From: Schizophyllum amplum | Taxonomy: Eukaryota > Basidiomycota > Agaricomycetes > Agaricales > Schizophyllaceae | Reading direction: 5' to 3' | Assembly (NCBI GenBank): GCA_007026445.1 | Contig: VDMD01000005.1 | Location: forward strand, 62,001-126,000 | Length of the DNA: 64,000 bases | Shown here: piece by piece, positions 1 through 12,388 of the stretch | Numbering within the stretch: the stretch's first letter is position 1 | Layout of the letters: each line of letters starts with the position of its first letter | The notes under the pieces: model-generated | Told to the model about the DNA's origin: nothing | Database searches by the model: none | Seen by the model: the letters and a program-made list of their open reading frames with translations, nothing else | Translations under genes and position numbers: made by a program

Positions 1-130
1 CACCAACCACCGCCCTACCATCAACTAACCACCCCCTCCCCCTCCTATCTCAATACTCACAATTCCCCCTCCTCGTCTTCATCAACTAACCCTCTCCATA
101 TCATCAACTAACCACCGCCCCTCCCTCCAG

Positions 131-1978
131 CTTCGAAAAACGCATATACATCCCCCTGCCCGGACCGGAGGCGCGGCGGCACATGTTCCAGCTGAACGTG
201 GGCACGACGCCGTGTCAGTTGTCGCAGGCGGATTATCGGTGAGTTTGGGTGTGGTGTGGGTTTGGGTGTGGTGTTTGTGGTTGTGGTGGAAGGGGTGGAA
301 GGGGTGTGGGAGGTGTTCGCGTTCCGGTCTCAATCACTCAACAAGACATGCATGCTAACCTATGACCCTTTCTCCCCTCACCCCTCCCCTCACCCCTCCC
401 CTCCCCCCTCCCCTCCCTCCCACCCTTTCCCCTCCCTCCCTCCCCTCCCACCCTTTCCCCTCCCTCCCTCCCCTCCCACCCTTTCCCCTCCCCCCTCCCC
501 ATCTCCCCCCCTTTCCTCCCCCCCTTTCCCCCATATCCCACCTAACCCCCTTTCCTCCCCTCCTCCCTTCCCCCCCACCTAACCCTCCCCCCACCCACCC
601 TAGACTCCTCGCCGAAAAAACCGAGGGCTACTCCGGCTCTGACATCTCCATCGTCGTGCGCGACGCGCTCATGCAGCCCGTGCGGAAGGTGATCGGCGCG
701 ACGCATTTTAAGCGGGTGAATGCGGTGGTGCGGTCTGCGGGTGAGTTTTGGGGTTTTTTTGTGGGTGTAAGGGGTGTGGGATTGTGTGTGTGGGGGGGAG
801 GGGATGTGGGGATGTGGGATATGTTGCGGGTCCCACTTCCCTCGTTGTGCCCCATCCCTCGTCGTACCCCATCCCTCGTCGTACCCCAATCCCTCGTCGT
901 GCCCCACCCCTCGTCGTACCCCAATCCCTCGTCGATCTATCAAGCCGACTAACGCCCACGCCCAGATAATGAGGAGACGGACGAGATGAAGATGAAGTGG
1001 ACGCCATGCAGTCCGGGCGACGCGGAGGGGGTGGAGAAGACGTGCGTCACTGTTTTGCTTGCCTTTGTTTCTCTATCTATTATGTTTGCGGTTCTTGCCT
1101 CTTCGTGCCAATCCTCACTTCCCGCTTCATGTAAACCCTCACTTCCCTCTTCATGCCAGTGCTCCATTTTCTGCCTAAACCGCCGCCTTCATTCCTCTTC
1201 ACGCCATTCCTTCCTTTCCTTTACACGACTGCCTCTCGTACCCCTATGCAGCCTTTCCTCTACGCAACGCTCTTTTCGCTGCTTCCGTCCACGCAACGTC
1301 GTCAGTTACCAGCTACCTTCGCCAAGTAGCGGACTCTTGACACCACTCCCTTTACACTCCCCCTCCACACTCCCCTCTCACTACACACCCCCCTTCCCTC
1401 TACACTCCCCTCTCACTGCTCGCCCCTAACTGACCCCCTCCTTAACTGAACCCCCTCCTTAACTGACCCCCCTGCGTCCAGATGGTCCGACATCGAGAGC
1501 GACGAGCTCGAGGAGCCGCCGTTGAAGCTGAACGACTTTTTGAAGAGCTTGAGTACCGTGCGGTAAGTGTTGTGTTTTCGTTTGTTTCGGTTGTTGCGTG
1601 TCGTGTTCGGTGGATGCTGGTGGGCTGGATTCGTTGCGTATTCCCTTCGTCGAGGCGAGTCGAGGGGGTTCGGGGCGACGGCGACAGCGGAATGGCTTGC
1701 TAGCTGAACGGGGCAACTTCGCACCTGAACGAGGCAACTTCGCATCTGACCCGAGTCGACCCCGCATCCGGGGGGACTTCGACCTCGCATCAGAACGCAG
1801 CGACTTGGCATCTGACCGAGTCGACCGCGCATCTTTCCGAGGCAACCTCGCGTCTGAACGAGGCGACATCACATCCGACCGACGTGGCTGACACACACAC
1901 CCATCCAGGCCAACGGTCACCCAGGAGGACATCCGGAAGCACGACGAGTGGACGAAGGAGAGCGGGGAGAGTGCATAG
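131..1978 (+). CDS. VPS4: VPS4-like AAA ATPase of the ESCRT pathway, 3' part only
   Basis: C-terminal part of the AAA ATPase that disassembles ESCRT-III during multivesicular-body sorting, membrane scission and cytokinesis. Five exons can be joined in frame: 131-238, 604-740, 966-1041, 1482-1562 and 1909-1978. They encode the end of the AAA domain ([19 protein letters not shown]), the small helical domain with the family sequence EGYSGSDI, an acidic linker, the Vps4 C-terminal region ([19 protein letters not shown]) and the terminal helix ([18 protein letters not shown]), then TAG at 1976-1978. The MIT domain and Walker motifs lie to the left of the window. All junctions keep phase and no frame break is seen. 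The introns are unusually long (225-440 bp) and each holds its own repetitive sequence. Confidence 0.93.
362..600 (+). repeat. Pyrimidine-only (CT-rich) low-complexity tract in a VPS4 intron
   Basis: About 240 bp almost free of G on the plus strand, made of degenerate CCCCTCCCCT-type units. It fills most of the intron at 239-603. It opens long spurious reading frames on both strands that encode only Pro/Ser/Leu or Gly/Arg/Glu. Confidence 0.9.
839..938 (+). repeat. 17-18-bp minisatellite in a VPS4 intron
   Basis: About six head-to-tail units of a 17-18-bp motif of the type CCCTCGTCGTACCCCAT, with point differences between units, inside the intron at 741-965. Confidence 0.85.
1705..1885 (+). 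repeat. Degenerate ~21-bp minisatellite in the last VPS4 intron
   Basis: Repeated units of the type GAACGAGGCAACTTCGCATCT, two nearly perfect and then increasingly diverged, fill the intron at 1563-1908. Confidence 0.8.
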
Positions 1979-3360
1979 GGAGAGCATGCAGGGAGAGGGC
2001 ACACTATCACTCAGCAATACAGTTGGCAATGGTTTTCTGTTGTGGCATCGTGCCGATGGTTTTCTTTGCGATGATAACGCGCGGATGGTTTTCTTTGCGA
2101 TGACAACGCGCGGATGGTTTTTCTTTTGGCAACATGCCGACGGGGCGCGGTTTGTCGGTCGTACACAGCTGGCCATCAACTTACGGTGCGCCCGAGGGGA
2201 ATGTTTACAGTTTCCCCGTGAGTTGCCTTCGGTTTCACCGCAAGCTGCCCGCGGGGAGCTTGCAAGCTGAGCATCAATTTTGATCATCATCCGCGCTCGT
2301 GGATCATTGATACTACCCAAATATGGTACATACGTAGATCAATGGCAGCGCTGGTCAATCGTCGGTTGCAGCATCGTGCGGCGTCGGCTTCGTTGAGCAG
2401 GGTAACCTCATTCATTGCTAGCACATATAGTGATTCATAAAGTATACGGGACATGTAGGGCTGGGGAAAAGGTGCACAGGGAGGGTCGGGAACTCAGGCC
2501 GCCTCAGGGTGTGCGTCGTCATGCAGCGCATTGCTCCGCGTCCGGCGCGACCGCGTCTCTAGACGTGCATTGTACTCTCAGCGCAACAAAGGAATACATT
2601 ACGCTATTCACGAGTGAAGAGACTCTTCTTGACAAGGTCAGCATGTTGCAGGGACTCAGTTGGAATGCAACGCACCGTTGACAAAAGCAGTCGCCGACGT
2701 CAACACCCGGAACTCGACGCTGAGCGGGGCATGTCTGTCGGCTATGATGGGCCACAGCAGTGTCGAGAAGGCGTATGCAGCCAACAGTGATATACACGGG
2801 TCACCGAGAGGCGGACGAGTGGGCAGCTATGGCGCCTCGCTGTCAAAGGACTTAGAGAAAAAAGTACGAAGTCAAGCTGAAATCCTGCTGAAATCATACG
2901 TGTCGATCGAGTTTACCGGCCCAGCCTGGGCCCAGTTTACGGGCTGCCCGAGGGGAAACCCACTGTTTCTCCGGCCTTGCGGGCAGACTGCAAGCTCCCC
3001 TCGGTGCGCCCGAGAGCAGGATTGATGCTCGGTTTACAGTCTCCCCGCGGGCAGACTACGGTTAAACCGTGGGCAGACCGCAGTCTGCCCACAGATTTTT
3101 CAGTTCACGGGCGCACCGCAAGCTTGCCTCTGGCAGTGTATCCTGCAGGCCTAGTCGCTTGCTCCTGCCGGTGAACCAACGGTGAACGGCTTGAACATTG
3201 GGGGCTCGGTTTCATATTCTCTGATGATGTACGTCGTGCCACGATGGAGAACCTACGCGGCCACCAGATACATATGCGAGGACTGCATTTCGGAAAATTG
3301 CATGAGCGCTTTACTGCATACTACTTGAGTATTCTACATTATAAATACCATCAAATGAGA
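1979..3360. other. Intergenic region with simple tandem and palindromic repeats, no supported gene
   Basis: About 1.4 kb downstream of VPS4. Positions 2023-2140 hold about four units of a ~30-bp repeat built around GATGGTTTTCTTTGCGATG. Positions 2180-2270 and 2940-3130 hold diverged GC-rich units related to GCCCGAGGGGAAAC and GCGGGCAGACT, some arranged as small palindromes. Open frames here are short and have no recognisable protein features. Confidence 0.6.
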
Positions 3361-4472
3361 TCACAGAGGCTTCTTCATGGTTGAACATTGAGTGTTGGGT
3401 ACGACGCTCTGCATCATGACAATATTCATGGCAAGCGCTCTCTTCCGGGTCTCAGGCGTCACCTCGTCAGAGATGTTGACAATCAAACGACGCTTATGGC
3501 CAAGCTCGCGCCGGTTGCTCAACGTCTGCAAGAGGTCCTGGGCAGAGAGCCCCGGCACATCCAGCACAGAGAGCTTGCACAAATTGGGAAACCGGTGTCC
3601 CGGGCCAACGAGAGCAGCGACGATCGTGTCCTTCACGTTGGCGTTGGTGCGCAGGTGCAACGTAGTGAGATGGCTAGCGGCTTCCGAGGCGAGGTAGTCC
3701 TGTAGCCCTACGAGCCAACAGAAGCGCATCTCAAGGCAGACTTTCGTGAGTGTCTTCCTCTTCGGTGCTCTGGAAAGGAGCCGATAGAGCGCGGATTCGA
3801 AGTTCTTGGTCGACCTTCCGGGCCGCAGGATCTTCGCCGTCTCGAGCTGTGGGGCGCAGAGAGCTGTGAAAAGGTCCGCAAGCTGGTCCTGCGAAGCCTG
3901 ATTGCTGTTGTTGCCGCCGACGACGAAGGAAGTGAGACGGTGGGCAAATATCGGCTCTAAAAGCTGAGGAGATTTGAGCCAGGCGCCAACGGGGTCCATC
4001 TCCGCAGGGCTGCCGTCGTCAGATTCGTCGTCCGAGTCGTCTATGCTGGTCCCGTTAGGGACGACGTTGGCGACGTTTATGCCGTAGTTGGGCTTGTCGT
4101 CCCGCTCGCAAAGAGTATAGATCCAATCCACGATGTTTTCGACAGTCGCTTGGTGCCCTTCGTTGTCCGGAATGCGGTTGATGAACTTGGTTCGCGCTGC
4201 TGGAGATGGTGTAATCGATGATACGACGCCTGCTAGTCACTGTACATGAGCTTCCGGGAATACAGCCTATCGCTCAACTACGCACCTGCGGCACCTCTGG
4301 TTCTCTTCGGAGAAGGCGGCTTCACGCTACTAGCAAAGGGGGTCTTCTGCTTGCTGGCGACGCAAAGGATAAAGTATGAGCAGATACGCTACGTAGGATA
4401 GTGAGCAGGTACTCACGGGTGAATGGGGGCGCTCGGAGCAACCTTCTGCTTGTTCGACTTCGAGTTGACCAT
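3361..4472 (-). CDS. Protein of unknown function, ~320 aa
   Basis: Three exons join in frame on the minus strand: 4472-4417, 4353-4286 and 4199-3361. The ATG at 4470-4472 gives MVNSKSNKQKVAPSAPIHP. The first 45 residues are basic and rich in Lys, Pro and Ser (a possible nuclear signal). An acidic Asp/Ser/Glu stretch follows around residue 100, then an alpha-helical C-terminal half with Leu-rich segments (LTTLHLRTNANVKDTI) that resemble the repeat part of mushroom F-box/LRR proteins. No F-box is visible. Splice sites are GTGAGT/CCAG and GTGCGT/CCAG. I do not recognise a named family. The model itself is fairly secure because one long clean exon carries most of it. Confidence 0.6.
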
Positions 4473-5952
4473 GATGTGGTGAGTGAAGATGATGTATGAG
4501 GAGGAGATTCGGATGTGGTGCTCATGGCTTTCCTGCCGAGGTCTTTATACGCGACGGAGGCCAAAAAACGGATAATCCAATTGTCCATGCAGGAGATCCT
4601 CCCGGTATAGGCTTACCAAAAGCAGGTGCATGGGATCAAGAAGCGTCTCATGCGGTGTGCTTCCATTGTCCTACCCAAGTCCCACCCAGGTCCTACCCAT
4701 ACGCCGACCGACGCTATGACGACCGGGCGCTCTCCTGGACACCAAACATCAATCATCAGTCACTTCGATACTGAGGAAAACCTACAGCACTTACTGACTC
4801 GCCGAGTACCATCGGATCCAAGAAAAAAGATATCCTACTTCACTGAGCGCGTCAACTCCCTTGTGAAGTACTGCATGTAACTCCGGTCTGAGCGGGCTTC
4901 TCAAAACGGTGAACAAAGGAAAGCGTGAGTACAATTCTATTTGCGGAGTACTTTTGCTGGTCCTGGCGCGGGCACGAAGCAGCAGCTGTGCAAGGTGCAT
5001 TGTCCACGCATAGGCCAATCGCAGCAGTGCAAGCTTCTGACAATAGAGAAGCACAAGCTAGAAGGTTCGGAGCCGGGTATTTCTTTCGCGAACTTGCCGA
5101 CGCAGCTGCAACGGGGTGGCAACCGCGGGTTTCGGGGTGGGGGCAGGACAAAAGAGTGGTCATAAAAGGGAACAATGGGAGCCGGAAGCCCACCGCGCCG
5201 GTGATCCGACCGAGGTTTAAAAGGCAGCACCATGGGCCGTTTCTTTCCCCATCGTCGGACGCAGCGCCCAACTGACCGGCCAGCCCGTCAGATTGCTCTC
5301 AGGGCAAAGACTGCGTGTCTTTGCTGACCCGGCGAGGCCTATATGTGTGGGGTATTACCACGGCGTTCAAGTTGGTTGAAGATGGGTTGTCGCTGCGGTC
5401 GTTGCCGAAGCTGCCGGATGGGCAGTCTAGCCAGCGGTCGCCAGACCTGTCGCCGTTGGGCTCAGAGTGGACGTTAGCTGGGTCTTGGGGGGCTGATCAT
5501 GATCGACGGAATGTCATAAAAGTGTCCGTTGGTCTAGGAACCCCAACTCTTCGGCGCGGACGCGATGGGTGGGCCTGCGTCCATTGCGAGTGGGCTCTCG
5601 ATGTCGAATGCTGCTTGTCGTCTTCGAACGAGGACGATGGGCGGCGGACGCGTCGAGTGCTCGCAGCCCGGATCGCGCGTCGCCGTCGAAGTTGTCTGTC
5701 TTTGCACGGACGACGGAGATGGTGTTGCGTACTTCGTGGCGTCGGTCGAGCGTGGCGTAGTTCTCGCAGGTATCGCCTAGTAGATGTGCGCCTTTACTGG
5801 TGCGCAACGAACGGCGATATACCTGCTTGTCTGCGCGATGCTGCCGACTCATGCAGACGACAAATCTTTGGAACCCTCTGTCCTTTCGAGGACTTACATA
5901 AGTGCGAATGCATGTATCCAGTCCAAATCCATAGTCCATCCAAAATGCGCGC
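4473..5952. other. Intergenic, nothing recognised
   Basis: About 1.5 kb between two minus-strand genes. It contains the upstream region of the 3361-4472 gene. Several overlapping open frames exist on both strands (the longest spans 5315-5995), but they show no conserved motif, splice pattern or codon signal I can support. Confidence 0.5.
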
Positions 5953-8900
5953 TCAGATATTTGTACACCACTCTCGCAGCTCCTTCAGCCTCTGATCGTC
6001 CTTGACCAAACGTGTTCCTTCCAAAGCCTCTCCAGCGCGACGAACTAGCTTCACAAACTCGCCATCAGCTTGTACATTGGGCTGCAGCAATCAGTTAGCT
6101 CAACGTCGCAATACTAGCAGGCCATCGAAGCTTACTAATTTCAGTGTGTCCTGCATGCTTTGGTATAACGCAACAGCATAGATGATAGGGTCCTCGCCTC
6201 CTTTCGCTTGCACCCCATCACTGCATAGGTCGTCGAGATTGTCGAGTAACGCTGGATTTTGATTGGTCAGCAAAAGCACGACCGCACTAGGGTAACACTC
6301 ACTCTCGATGCTGCGAGGCCTTTGCTCCAAGAAATCGTCGAACGAGATGACGAAGTCACCATCCTCAGATCGCGCGAAGGGCAGACCGGCGAGCAAAGGA
6401 TGTCGAGCCCCGTCGACGGTAAGAACGATGGACAGAAACCGGGGCTCGATCGTAATATGGTGCATCGCCAGAGACCTCCAAAGCAGCTCCATACAGGTGT
6501 CGCGGATGGTTCTGCCTCCCAGCGCCGTATCGGTGTTGTACGCCATGGGCTCGTACGTCAGAAGGGACAGACAGAATCGCATGTCGAGCCACACAGCGCA
6601 GTCCTGACGGTCGTGCTTCAACTGCCTGAGCTGCTTGTCCATCATGCTTCCCCACGTCTGAGGGATAACATGAGCACAAGACAAAGAACAAATAAGGCGC
6701 GACTTACGAGCTGCTTCGTCTTCTTCATGATGGTATGCGCTTCGACCCAGGCGTTCATGACGGCCGACACCTCTTCGGACACACCGCGCTGCGGAAGCAC
6801 GTACTTCAAGTAGCGCCATATAGCCCAATAGTGCGTCGTCAAGGCCTGCAAAGGCCGCGTCAATCTATGCATTGCGTAGGAACAATGCTTACAACACACC
6901 TTACTCATCTCGCTGTCGAGCCCAGCCGCCTCCTCAGCAGTGAGCTTTGGCATCCGCTCGACTTCTGGCAACGCCTGTTCGGGCTGTGAGCTCTGGCGCG
7001 GCGACGCAGGAGCAATGTTCGCTAGCGCTGCGTTGAGAGCAGGATCGTCCCAATCAAAGCCGTCCTCGTCGTAGTTTTGGCTTTCTTCCTCTTCGACAAA
7101 TATAATCTCCGGACGCTCGGGTGGGGGAATCACTCCACGCCGAGCGTCAAGAATAGTAGCGAGCAATCTGAAGTGCTCTTGCATCGCCAATTCCTTATAC
7201 TCTTCCGCATCCTGGCACTCCTCCACAAATCGGGTCAGAGACGCAACTATACACGGCAAATGAGCGGCGCATCCTTCCCACAAGTCAAGAAACCACTCAC
7301 GCAGAAAATGTGGTGAGGGATACTTCGTAAGCCCGGCAACAATCTTGCGCATGCAACCCATCAACGTCAGCCCACACAGTATCGTATGATCGCTTGGGCT
7401 AGCTGCAGCTGCAGCAGCCTTGTACTCTGCCAAGAGAACCTTCATATGCACATCAAACCAGGTCAGGATTCGATCCATGGTGCTCCATTGCCCGTATCTG
7501 AGTACAGCCAAAGACATGACTGCAGCCCGCGCATCAGGTTGATCCGCGTCATTGACGATGCGTCCTTGAACTCGACATACTGAAGCGCCTGCTCCACGCG
7601 GGTGTCGCACGACGCCGGGTCGAGGTATATGGCGACAGTCATGTAGCTGATCCTGTTGAACAGCGGCGACAGCTGATGTTTGCTAGGGTTCTTGAGCGCC
7701 TCCAGGTCGAGCTTCGAGAGCGGACCCCACATGCTGAGCAGCTGACGAGCCTTGAACATGGGTACCGCCTTTCCAGACGCGGGATGCATAGCGTTGTGTA
7801 TCGATGCGCCGCCAGTCGCAAGAAGAGTGTGAAGGCCGATTCGTCTTCAACATCCTCCAGCGGAACGATGAGGTCAGACAGCTGTCCCTCGCGAATGCAT
7901 ACCGGGTAGTCGCTGTGCTTCTCCATCCGCAGATCCCCATAGTGTCTGGATTTGAATATCTCCGCCAGCTTCCGGATGACGGGAAACGCGCTCTCCTCCC
8001 CCGGATTCCAGCCGCATCGTCGCCAGAGCTGATAGCAACGAGAGACTATGAGTCGAGCGTATATCTCGCGTTGCTTGCGAGCGTACGAAGATCTCGCATC
8101 CTGAATCGGATCGGCTTCTAGACGAGTAAGACTGGTCGCATGGGGGACGATAGTCCAGCCCGCTGGGAGGATGAATTTCTGGGTCGTGAAACCATGCTCG
8201 TTGAACTGCGACAGCGCGGCTAGCCCGAACATCGTTCTCCACATGTGCTCTGCTTTGTGTAGATGATTCCTCTCGCCGCTATCCTTCAACGTCGGTTCTA
8301 CCAGCTCCCACAACGATGGCCGCTTGAGGCTACAAACGGTGTGAAGCGGTGTGTTAAGAACGTGAATGACGCAGATCCATGCTTGCATCGCCCAGCGGGT
8401 GTTGGACGAGGTGACGATAGATGGGCGAGTCTCTGTTTGCGAGACGATCCGCACGTCGTCGAGAAGATCACGCGTGCCGAACGCCATGAGAAACCCGGTC
8501 AACGCACTGGTCGCCTCCCTGAGGAGCGTCGCATCGGAATCGAAGACTGCCAGTCGTACCGCGATCTCGACGACGAAGAGCCCCACGGCGAATGTTGTGC
8601 AATCCAATGCATCAGCCGACAGGTCATCTTGGCGTAGCCCGTCGAGGAGTCGAGTGACATGCTTCGCAAGCCGCCCACACGCGCAGGTCGCTCGTCCAAC
8701 GACGCGGACTGCAAAAACCACGTCGCCAGTTCACATGCAGCCCTCATGACCCTCGCCCACTGCTCCACCTGCTGCGCGCTGTTGTCCTCTGGCAATCCCG
8801 TTGCCAGATCAAGTAGACGTCACAGAGTTTCCCAAACTGCGCCTCGTAACTCGGGAAGTCTTCTCCGGACGAGAACTTGAGACCATGGTCATTCCACGGC

Positions 8901-11900
8901 GCTGGCTCTGTAATCGTCTTGTCCGGAGACATGACCGCGAGTAAGGCGCGAAGGCTGCCACCACCGATGTACGTTGCATGGTCGAAGGCTATCCCGGAGG
9001 GCAAGACAGGAATGTCTTTCTGCAGCAAGGTATCGCCCACGGCGTGCCCCGCGGGAACGCCATGATCGGTCGTCGTCGGTCCCGAGTCTAGCACCACTGG
9101 CACAGAATGCGATGACTGCGAACGCGATTGCGGCGGTCTCGGTCCTTGCTGAGACACGCCTTGTCTAGGCTGACTTCGAGGCGACGCTGGCGGCGGCACA
9201 AACTGCAGTGCTTCATATACGTCCTCCTGCTCGAAGTCGACCGTAACGTACTTTCGCTTGCGCGAATTAGACGCCAGAGCACCGTCGGTGGTGAACACAT
9301 GTAGACCGCGAGTCCGATCTCGTTCCTTCGCCAGCTTCCGCTTCTCCTTGCGTTTCTGCCGCCAGTCGGCCTGCGGGTCGTGTGCCAGATCCACCACCTC
9401 GCCTTCTTCTGTGTGCTTGTGCGCGTGCAAACGACCGCCGGAGCGATGCCGACTACGAGACGGACCTGCCTCTTCACTCCGAGCGTTCGGGGAAGACATG
9501 CGTCCGGACGACTGGCGTTGCAGTTTTCGTCGTGACGAGTGACTGTGCTTTGTTCGTTTTCGCGTCCCGTGGCTACTGAAGTCGAGCTTGAGCTGACCGG
9601 TGCCATTCTTGCGAGCGGCTCCCGTGACGATGTTCAATCGATGCCTGCCACTCGCGGTAGGTCGTTGCTTCTTTGTCTTGCCTGTACGCACGATGCGCGT
9701 CCCGGCCAGCATGTAGTCGACAATGCTGACCTCTGCCTTGGGCTCCTGAAAATACACTCGCAGAGCGTCGTCGTCGACCTCGTCAGATCGGTCGTCCTCT
9801 ACACCCTCGTCCTCGTCGTCGTCGTCCGAGATCTCGATCGAATCTCCGACATCGCCATGCAGCATCCTGGGAGGAGGCGGGCGAACCTCTATAGCCTCAG
9901 GTATCGTATCGCTGATGACCTCGGAGTCAGAGCTATCCGGGTCCCCCTTGATTTCGCGCACATCGCGTGGTCGCGATGCAAGGCGGACCCTCGACTGCCC
10001 TGGCTGCAGGGGAACATCGTTGTCATCGTCGGAGGGCTCGTCAACAGTCGTGGCACGCGTCTGGATGCGCTTTGGGGGAGCGTCTTCCGCTGTCTTGTTC
10101 AACATAAATGCTGGATACAAGCGGCCCAGAATCTTGAGCTTTCGACGCTCTTTGGCGCTCATCTTCTTGTCGGCTTCTGTAGCGGATTCGTCGTCCTCCC
10201 CGACCGATCCGTCTGCGACGTCCTCCGTGTGGTCTACGGTGTGTTCTTCGGTGTCGTCTTCAGAATCGGATTTCGGGCTTGCTCTCGCCGACCGCCCTCG
10301 GTAAGGCGACGGGGCTTCGAAAGGTGAATTAGGCCTCGAGTTGAAGCTACCGGCATCCCACGATCGCAGGCTATGCACAGGAGATGCAGGCGAGCCCTAC
10401 AGAAAGTCAGACATACATTGGACTCGACCGGCAGAACTCACTGGAGGACTCTCGGCGCGCGGCGCAGGTACACGATTGGGCGATACAGAACGCGCAGACC
10501 TTCCGAGGCTCTCCTCTCGATGGCCGCTCTGGTCTCGTGGGCTATTCTGCTCCCCACGAACACTTTGCCTCATCAGTCGCCGACGCCGCCGTTCATCGGC
10601 CTCCTGCTCCCGCAGTCTCCTCTCTTCCTCCTTGCGTCGCTTGTCTTCCTCTCGGCGCTGCCTCTCTGCCTCCTTCCGCGCCTTCTTCTCTTCCCTCGCT
10701 CGCTTCTTCTCTTCCTTCGCCCTCTTCTTCTCTTCCTTCGCTATCTTTTTCTCTTCCCGTTCGCGCTTCATCATCTCCCGCTCTGCCTGATTGTAGTCTT
10801 TGAGGAACTCTTCGCGGCGCGAGAGCTCGTCCGAGTCGTCCGAGAGCGCCGAGGATGCAGGTGACCGCTCTCTAGTTCGAGAGCGCGAGGGGCTCCCTAT
10901 GCATATCATGAAAGTCAGCAGAGCCCCTTCGCAATGTCGCCTTAACGTACCTGCACTGCGCGCCCTTCGACGCGTTTGCTCCTGCGCCTTTTCTTGCGAT
11001 TCTTCCTCATAAGCGTCTTCAGCCGTCCGTCCATGCGCAGCGTGAAAGTTGCGAAGCTTGACGAGTGCTTCCGGATTGTTGCGCATCTGGTTGATGTATT
11101 GGATACGATCCCAGGTATAGGGATTCATATTCGCCGCGTTGCGTTGTCGGAAAGAGTATCGGCGACCGGCCTGCTCCTCTTCCACGTTCATGATGTCCAT
11201 GAGAGCGTGGTCGAGCTCCTCGTTAGCTGGTTGTTCCTGCTCTTGTACGTTGGAATTGGGGGATTCATGAGGTGAATCTCGACGCTGAGAGCGCGCGGGC
11301 GTCGTCGATGGAGAGGTTAAGGGTGATTGTGTTGGTAACGGGGTGGACAGAGGTGCAGAGGGAGCGGCGTCTCCATGTTCTTCATCCGGGATATCAACAT
11401 CCATATGCCGATTCTCGTCCAAGGTTGACGGTCTTCGGACGGGTGAGCTAAAGAGGTTGAGGGGATCGGGAGAGTATTGAGTAGCCGTTGTCCTTCTCTG
11501 TAAAGATTTCCGAGGCGTGAAGAGAGGAGAATGGGGTGCGGAGGACGTAGACTGGCGCCCGACTTGTGAGCTGGTCAACGGAGGGTCTGGTGGTATGGAA
11601 TCGGCTCGAACCGATGGTTGGGAAGGGTGTAAGTCTGGACCTCTTGTCGGGGAGCCTTCTCTGCTGCTTGGGCGAGAGGCGTCTGGCGAGTTGCGGCCAG
11701 GGGTGAAGTGCGAAGGTGCGTGGGGCACAGGGGGGCCAGGTGAAGAGAGCCAGGCGGCTGCTGACGATTGCCATGGTATATCGAGACCAGAAAAGGGCGG
11801 TTCAGACGCCCCGCGTTGAATCTACAGCCCACGTCAGCTCACAAAGGACTCCTTCCGTGAATAAATACGCGCCTTCCTCCGTTTACTTGGCCGACGATCT

Positions 11901-12004
11901 ATATTGGGGAGAGTGCGCTTGATGCCTACGATTTGCGCTCGCAGTTCTGGGTCACCTCCTTCCTCCGGGTCCGAGGTTTCAACATATTCTTGGTCGAGCT
12001 CCAT
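5953..12004 (-). CDS. MUS7: MUS7/MMS22-family replication-associated DNA repair protein (frame interrupted)
   Basis: Very long gene (~1,800 codons). The family acts with the Rtt101/Mms1 pathway at stalled replication forks. The ATG at 12002-12004 starts MELDQEYVETSDPEEGG, spliced at 11842/11822 to a Ser/Pro-rich disordered half. Exon 11821 down to about 10390 includes a Lys/Arg/Glu helical stretch at 10640-10790, followed by an acidic exon with VDYMLAGTRIVRTGK and RKNGTGQLKLDF. The helical C-terminal half has SIHNAMHPASGK, FKARQLLSMWGPL and SIVLTVDGARHPLLAGLPF, which I associate with the Mus7 conserved region. Clear introns lie at 6846-6899, 6658-6707, 6252-6302 and 6082-6135; stop at 5953-5955. 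The frame changes near 8830, 8650, 7800 and 7540, each as if one base were lost. A 62-nt intron could explain only the first. The family call is from memory of motifs. Confidence 0.7.
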
Positions 12005-12388
12005 GCAGCCAGCGCCTAACGCGATGACGGGGAGGAATAAAAGGTTTATCGTTGAGCTGGACGCGTGCCGGCGTGACAGATGGTGGCCATCAGAATCGCG
12101 ACTTGTCACAATGCACGTGAGACGTTCAACACGCGCCTCGTGCAACGTCGCGATCAAAGCATCAGCCGCTCTTTAATCCTCCTTCCATGGCCAGCGGCTC
12201 CAGTCGTGGGGGAATCCGTAGCGATTTATTGCGCCTCCATCTCATGGTGACAGTAAGGTTGGATACGACCATCTATTTCATTGCATTGAAGTCAGGTAAG
12301 TATTGCTTTGCACCGAAACTGCCCATTCAGCTCTCAACACCAACAGAACCTGCAGACTGCGGTCAGCTTACGAATGTGTCAGAGGAGA
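12005..12388. other. Short intergenic region, nothing recognised
   Basis: Lies between the start of the MUS7-like gene and the stop of the LYC1-like gene, both on the minus strand. It presumably holds the MUS7 promoter. No repeat or motif stands out. Confidence 0.4.

Noticed and set aside
256..952. Long open frames on both strands rich in Pro/Ser or Gly/Arg
   Set aside because: They are read from the CT-rich tract and minisatellite in VPS4 introns; VPS4 exons explain the coding signal.
2023..2140. Regularly spaced repeats resembling a CRISPR array
   Set aside because: Units are contiguous without unique spacers, and the genome is clearly eukaryotic.
5315..5995. 226-codon plus-strand open frame
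   Set aside because: No conserved motif, Arg/Ser-biased composition, and it overlaps the last exon of the MUS7-like gene on the other strand.
8744..8870. A 62-nt intron (GTTACG...CCAG) or 47-nt intron as explanation of the first frame change in the MUS7-like gene
   Set aside because: Possible for that site only, with a poor donor. The other three changes cannot be explained by any intron, so a common cause is preferred; left unresolved.
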